NCBI GenBank assembly: GCA_964472505.1
Contig: CAYYQW010000018.1
Coordinates: 1 to 60,968, forward strand
Direction of reading: 5' to 3'
Length of the DNA stretch: 60,968 bases
Source: JAYEIA01 sp964472505
GTDB lineage: Bacteria; Bacteroidota; Bacteroidia; Bacteroidales; JAADGE01
The position numbers and the translations under genes are program-made. Below the pieces are notes generated by a model. It was not told where the DNA came from. It saw only the letters and a list, made by a program, of their open reading frames with translations, and did not search any database. Below, one piece after another: positions 59,543 through 60,968 of the stretch. The first letter of the stretch is position 1; each line of letters begins with the position of its first letter.

Positions 59543-59966
59543 TTTCTGCTGAAATTTTTGTTATTACATTCTCTAAATTTTCAATTACTTCCTTATTGGA
59601 AAACCGTATGACTTTTATATTGAAATTTTCCATTTCCTCGCTGCGGCCTATATCATAATCTCTTTGGTGGTTGTGGATTTCACCGTCAACTTCAATAACC
59701 AAACGCGCCCGGTGGCAATAAAAATCTGCTATGAAGCGGTTAATAGGATGCTGACGGCGTATTTTTACTCCGTTTACCTGTTTATTTCTTAATTTTTCCC
59801 AAAGCAATGTTTCTGCATGCGTCATATTTTTCCGCAGCTCTTTGGCTTTTACAAATACAAACTTTTTAGCTCCGTAAAAAAATTCCCTTTCACTCATACA
59901 CACATATTTCAGTACTCAAAGATAAAGGTTTTTGAGAATTTTGCAAGTGGCAAGTCCTCCCTTGGG
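59483..59966. mobile_element. DUF559 nuclease element bounded by inverted repeats
   Basis: CCCAAGGGGGACTTG (59483-59497) and CAAGTCCTCCCTTGGG (59951-59966) are inverted copies of one sequence differing by one base. An outer pair CCCCT (59472-59476) and AGGGG (59990-59994) may mark the true ends. The only gene inside is the DUF559 nuclease. RHS-coding sequence lies on both sides (GVK upstream, YYAGSYVYEDG downstream), so the element sits inside an RHS gene. No target-site duplication was recognised. The mode of movement is unknown. Confidence 0.65.
59517..59903 (-). CDS. DUF559 domain protein (Vsr-like/PD-(D/E)XK nuclease fold)
   Basis: 128 aa. Family pattern is clear: AKELRKNMTHAETLLWEKLRN, IRRQHPINRFIADFYCHRARLVIEVDGEIH (about 50-79), YDIGRSEEMENFNIKVIRFSN. 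The Asp of IADFYC and the Glu-Asp of LVIEVDG fit the metal-binding acidic residues of the Vsr/restriction-endonuclease fold. The start may be the ATG at 59903 or the next at 59897. It appears intact and is the sole gene between the inverted repeats, which fits a homing-type or self-mobilising nuclease. Biochemical activity of DUF559 proteins is largely inferred from fold. Confidence 0.85.
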   Translation of the reverse strand: MCMSEREFFYGAKKFVFVKAKELRKNMTHAETLLWEKLRNKQVNGVKIRRQHPINRFIADFYCHRARLVIEVDGEIHNHQRDYDIGRSEEMENFNIKVIRFSNKEVIENLENVITKISAEIDQRLQQL

Positions 59967-59982
59967 AATGTAACTCGCAGAG

Positions 59983-60195
59983 TTAGCGGAGGGGCTTTAC
60001 ACCCGCTGCAACGTAAATGTATCGTATTTCACTGTCGCCATCTGTGCCTTCCAAAACTATCTTTTCAGGCAAATTTAAGAAATTATATGTTGTTGCGAAA
60101 CAGAATTGGCAAAGCCATGAAAATATTACGGCGGCGGCAGAGCCGACCGTTGAACTTGGACTTTTGTTTTGGATGTAGCCTTGACTCAACAGAGA
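59983..60195 (-). pseudogene. RHS/YD-repeat remnant 1
   Basis: The minus-strand frame reads TTYNFLNLPEKIVLEG, then SEIRYIYVAAGVK and stops shortly after (PLR, stop) where the DUF559 element begins. The YN-LNLP and YIY-AAG blocks are RHS YD-repeat motifs; the Asp expected in YDAAG is Val. There is no upstream RHS body: a different gene begins at 60275. With 59201-59542 it represents the two sides of one interrupted RHS 3' region. Confidence 0.7.
60046..60195 (-). repeat. 150-bp direct repeat, copy 2 (RHS core)
   Basis: Partner of 58622-58771, same length and orientation. Confidence 0.85.
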
Positions 60196-60274
60196 GGAAT
60201 ACTTGGATGTTTAAAAAGCTTAATGACTTGTCTTTAAGACTATAGAAACCCATGTATTCAAAAAACTAAAGACT

Positions 60275-60968
60275 TTATTTTTTTTGAACAATGTTTTCTT
60301 GCAACCATAAAAAAATAGAACGATAATCTGGTTTTCCCTCAAAGTACTGAGCTTCGGTTAACAATTTATTTTTGTCTTCAGAGTTCAAAGCAAACAAATT
60401 CTGTAAAATTTTTATTTGCTTATTTTCTTTATATTTTCTTAGTACAGTTATAAACCCTTTTGTATTGTATAAGGCTATTTTCGGTATAATCCGGTATGAC
60501 AAATATTCGGAAATTTCTGCATTATTAGAGTTAGTCAAGTATATTTCAAACATAAGTTCAACTGCTTTCTCCTCTTTAATTGCTTGAATATACAAAATAC
60601 TGTCTAAAAAAGAATATAAAAGGATTGATTCTTCATAATTTCTTGGAAAGTAACATTTTGATAAAGTGCTATTTTTCTTTAGATACTTAACAAATGAATT
60701 TGAGTATACTATTTTATCATTCCCTTGTACAGAGTAGATTAACGCTTTCCTAATTCTATTTGCTGTAATACAAGCGTCTTCCATCTTGATAGACATATTT
60801 TTTATATCTATACTATTATTTTCGTTTTCCTTCTTCTTTATAGTATCTGGTTTTTGTTTTTTCTTTATCCTATTGAAAGAAGCTTTATTAAATTCTAATA
60901 TGAGGGAATCTATAATTGTATTAACCCCGATTATGCAAGTAATAATTAAGGAATTTTTTGATAAAAGT
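60275..60968 (-). CDS. Hypothetical protein, partial (5' end beyond window)
   Basis: The minus-strand frame is open from its stop at 60275 to the right window edge, so the gene is longer than the 173 aa that follow the internal ATG at 60796. The upstream part has a hydrophobic stretch (SLIITCIIGVNTIID), then a Lys-rich linker, then a helical domain (RNYEESILLYSFLDSILYIQAI, YRIIPKIALYNTKGFITVLRKY). No family recognised. The internal ATG could also be the true start. It lies just upstream of RHS remnant 1 in the same direction. Confidence 0.55.
   Translation of the reverse strand, partial: LLSKNSLIITCIIGVNTIIDSLILEFNKASFNRIKKKQKPDTIKKKENENNSIDIKNMSIKMEDACITANRIRKALIYSVQGNDKIVYSNSFVKYLKKNSTLSKCYFPRNYEESILLYSFLDSILYIQAIKEEKAVELMFEIYLTNSNNAEISEYLSYRIIPKIALYNTKGFITVLRKYKENKQIKILQNLFALNSEDKNKLLTEAQYFEGKPDYRSIFLWLQENIVQKK

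Noticed and set aside
57231..60968. Complete defence island or integrated prophage
   Set aside because: No integrase, structural phage gene, restriction-modification or known defence core is present; the contents fit decayed RHS toxin cassettes better.

Overview
The window looks like chromosome from a member of the Bacteroidota, probably an anaerobic or facultative Bacteroidales/Marinilabiliales-type organism. Supporting signs are a GldH lipoprotein gene, the rsfS-ftsH-DUF2007-cdsA-psd order, a DAHP synthase/chorismate mutase fusion, DUF4301, lipoproteins with Bacteroidota-style lipoboxes, little sign of Shine-Dalgarno sequences, and many promoters matching the Bacteroidota -7 element TAnnTTTG. 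The hydF gene suggests [FeFe]-hydrogenase and therefore anaerobic metabolism. No rRNA, tRNA, CRISPR array or transposase was recognised.

Layout. 0-9.6 kb: trpB behind a Trp leader-peptide attenuator, a convergent lon with a sigma-54-like promoter, and the leftward rsfS-ftsH-DUF2007-cdsA-psd operon. 9.7-19.9 kb: a three-gene operon (membrane PAS-like protein, phytase-like propeller protein, glycerate kinase), DUF4301, truA, a TPR protein, a DUF368 polyprenyl-phosphate transporter, aroE and a stand-alone response regulator. 19.9-29.9 kb: a YfcC-type carrier, hutI and ftcD for histidine degradation, gldH with an M15 peptidase and a second phytase-like protein, a methyltransferase, hydF and a TerB-like gene. 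30-36.5 kb: a beta-barrel porin, then the aromatic amino acid operon (aminotransferase, tyrA, DAHP synthase/chorismate mutase, aroA) behind a second attenuator whose leader peptide carries four consecutive Tyr codons. 36.5-47.6 kb: a retropepsin/PDZ lipoprotein, a YefM-YoeB toxin-antitoxin pair bracketed by palindromic repeats, pyrC, a chemoreceptor, a SerA-like dehydrogenase, aspartokinase, fbp and rfbD. 47.8-56.9 kb: an S9 peptidase, a FocA-type channel, a serine hydrolase, a tandem-repeat beta-helix lipoprotein and an aldo/keto reductase.

57-61 kb is different in character: AT-rich, leftward and full of small orphan genes. It holds remnants of RHS/YD-repeat protein genes, 150-bp direct repeats, two small membrane proteins overlapping an RHS tail, and a DUF559 nuclease gene bracketed by inverted repeats inside an RHS remnant. 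This reads as a decayed polymorphic-toxin locus invaded by a small nuclease-bearing element.

The most notable signals are the two complete leader-peptide attenuators (Trp before a solo trpB; Tyr before the aromatic operon) with promoter, stall codons, antiterminator and terminator all visible; the DUF559 inverted-repeat element; the RHS remnants broken at the same codon; and two intergenic repeat families able to fold into defined structures. All function calls come from reading the sequence and from family knowledge; no database search was possible.
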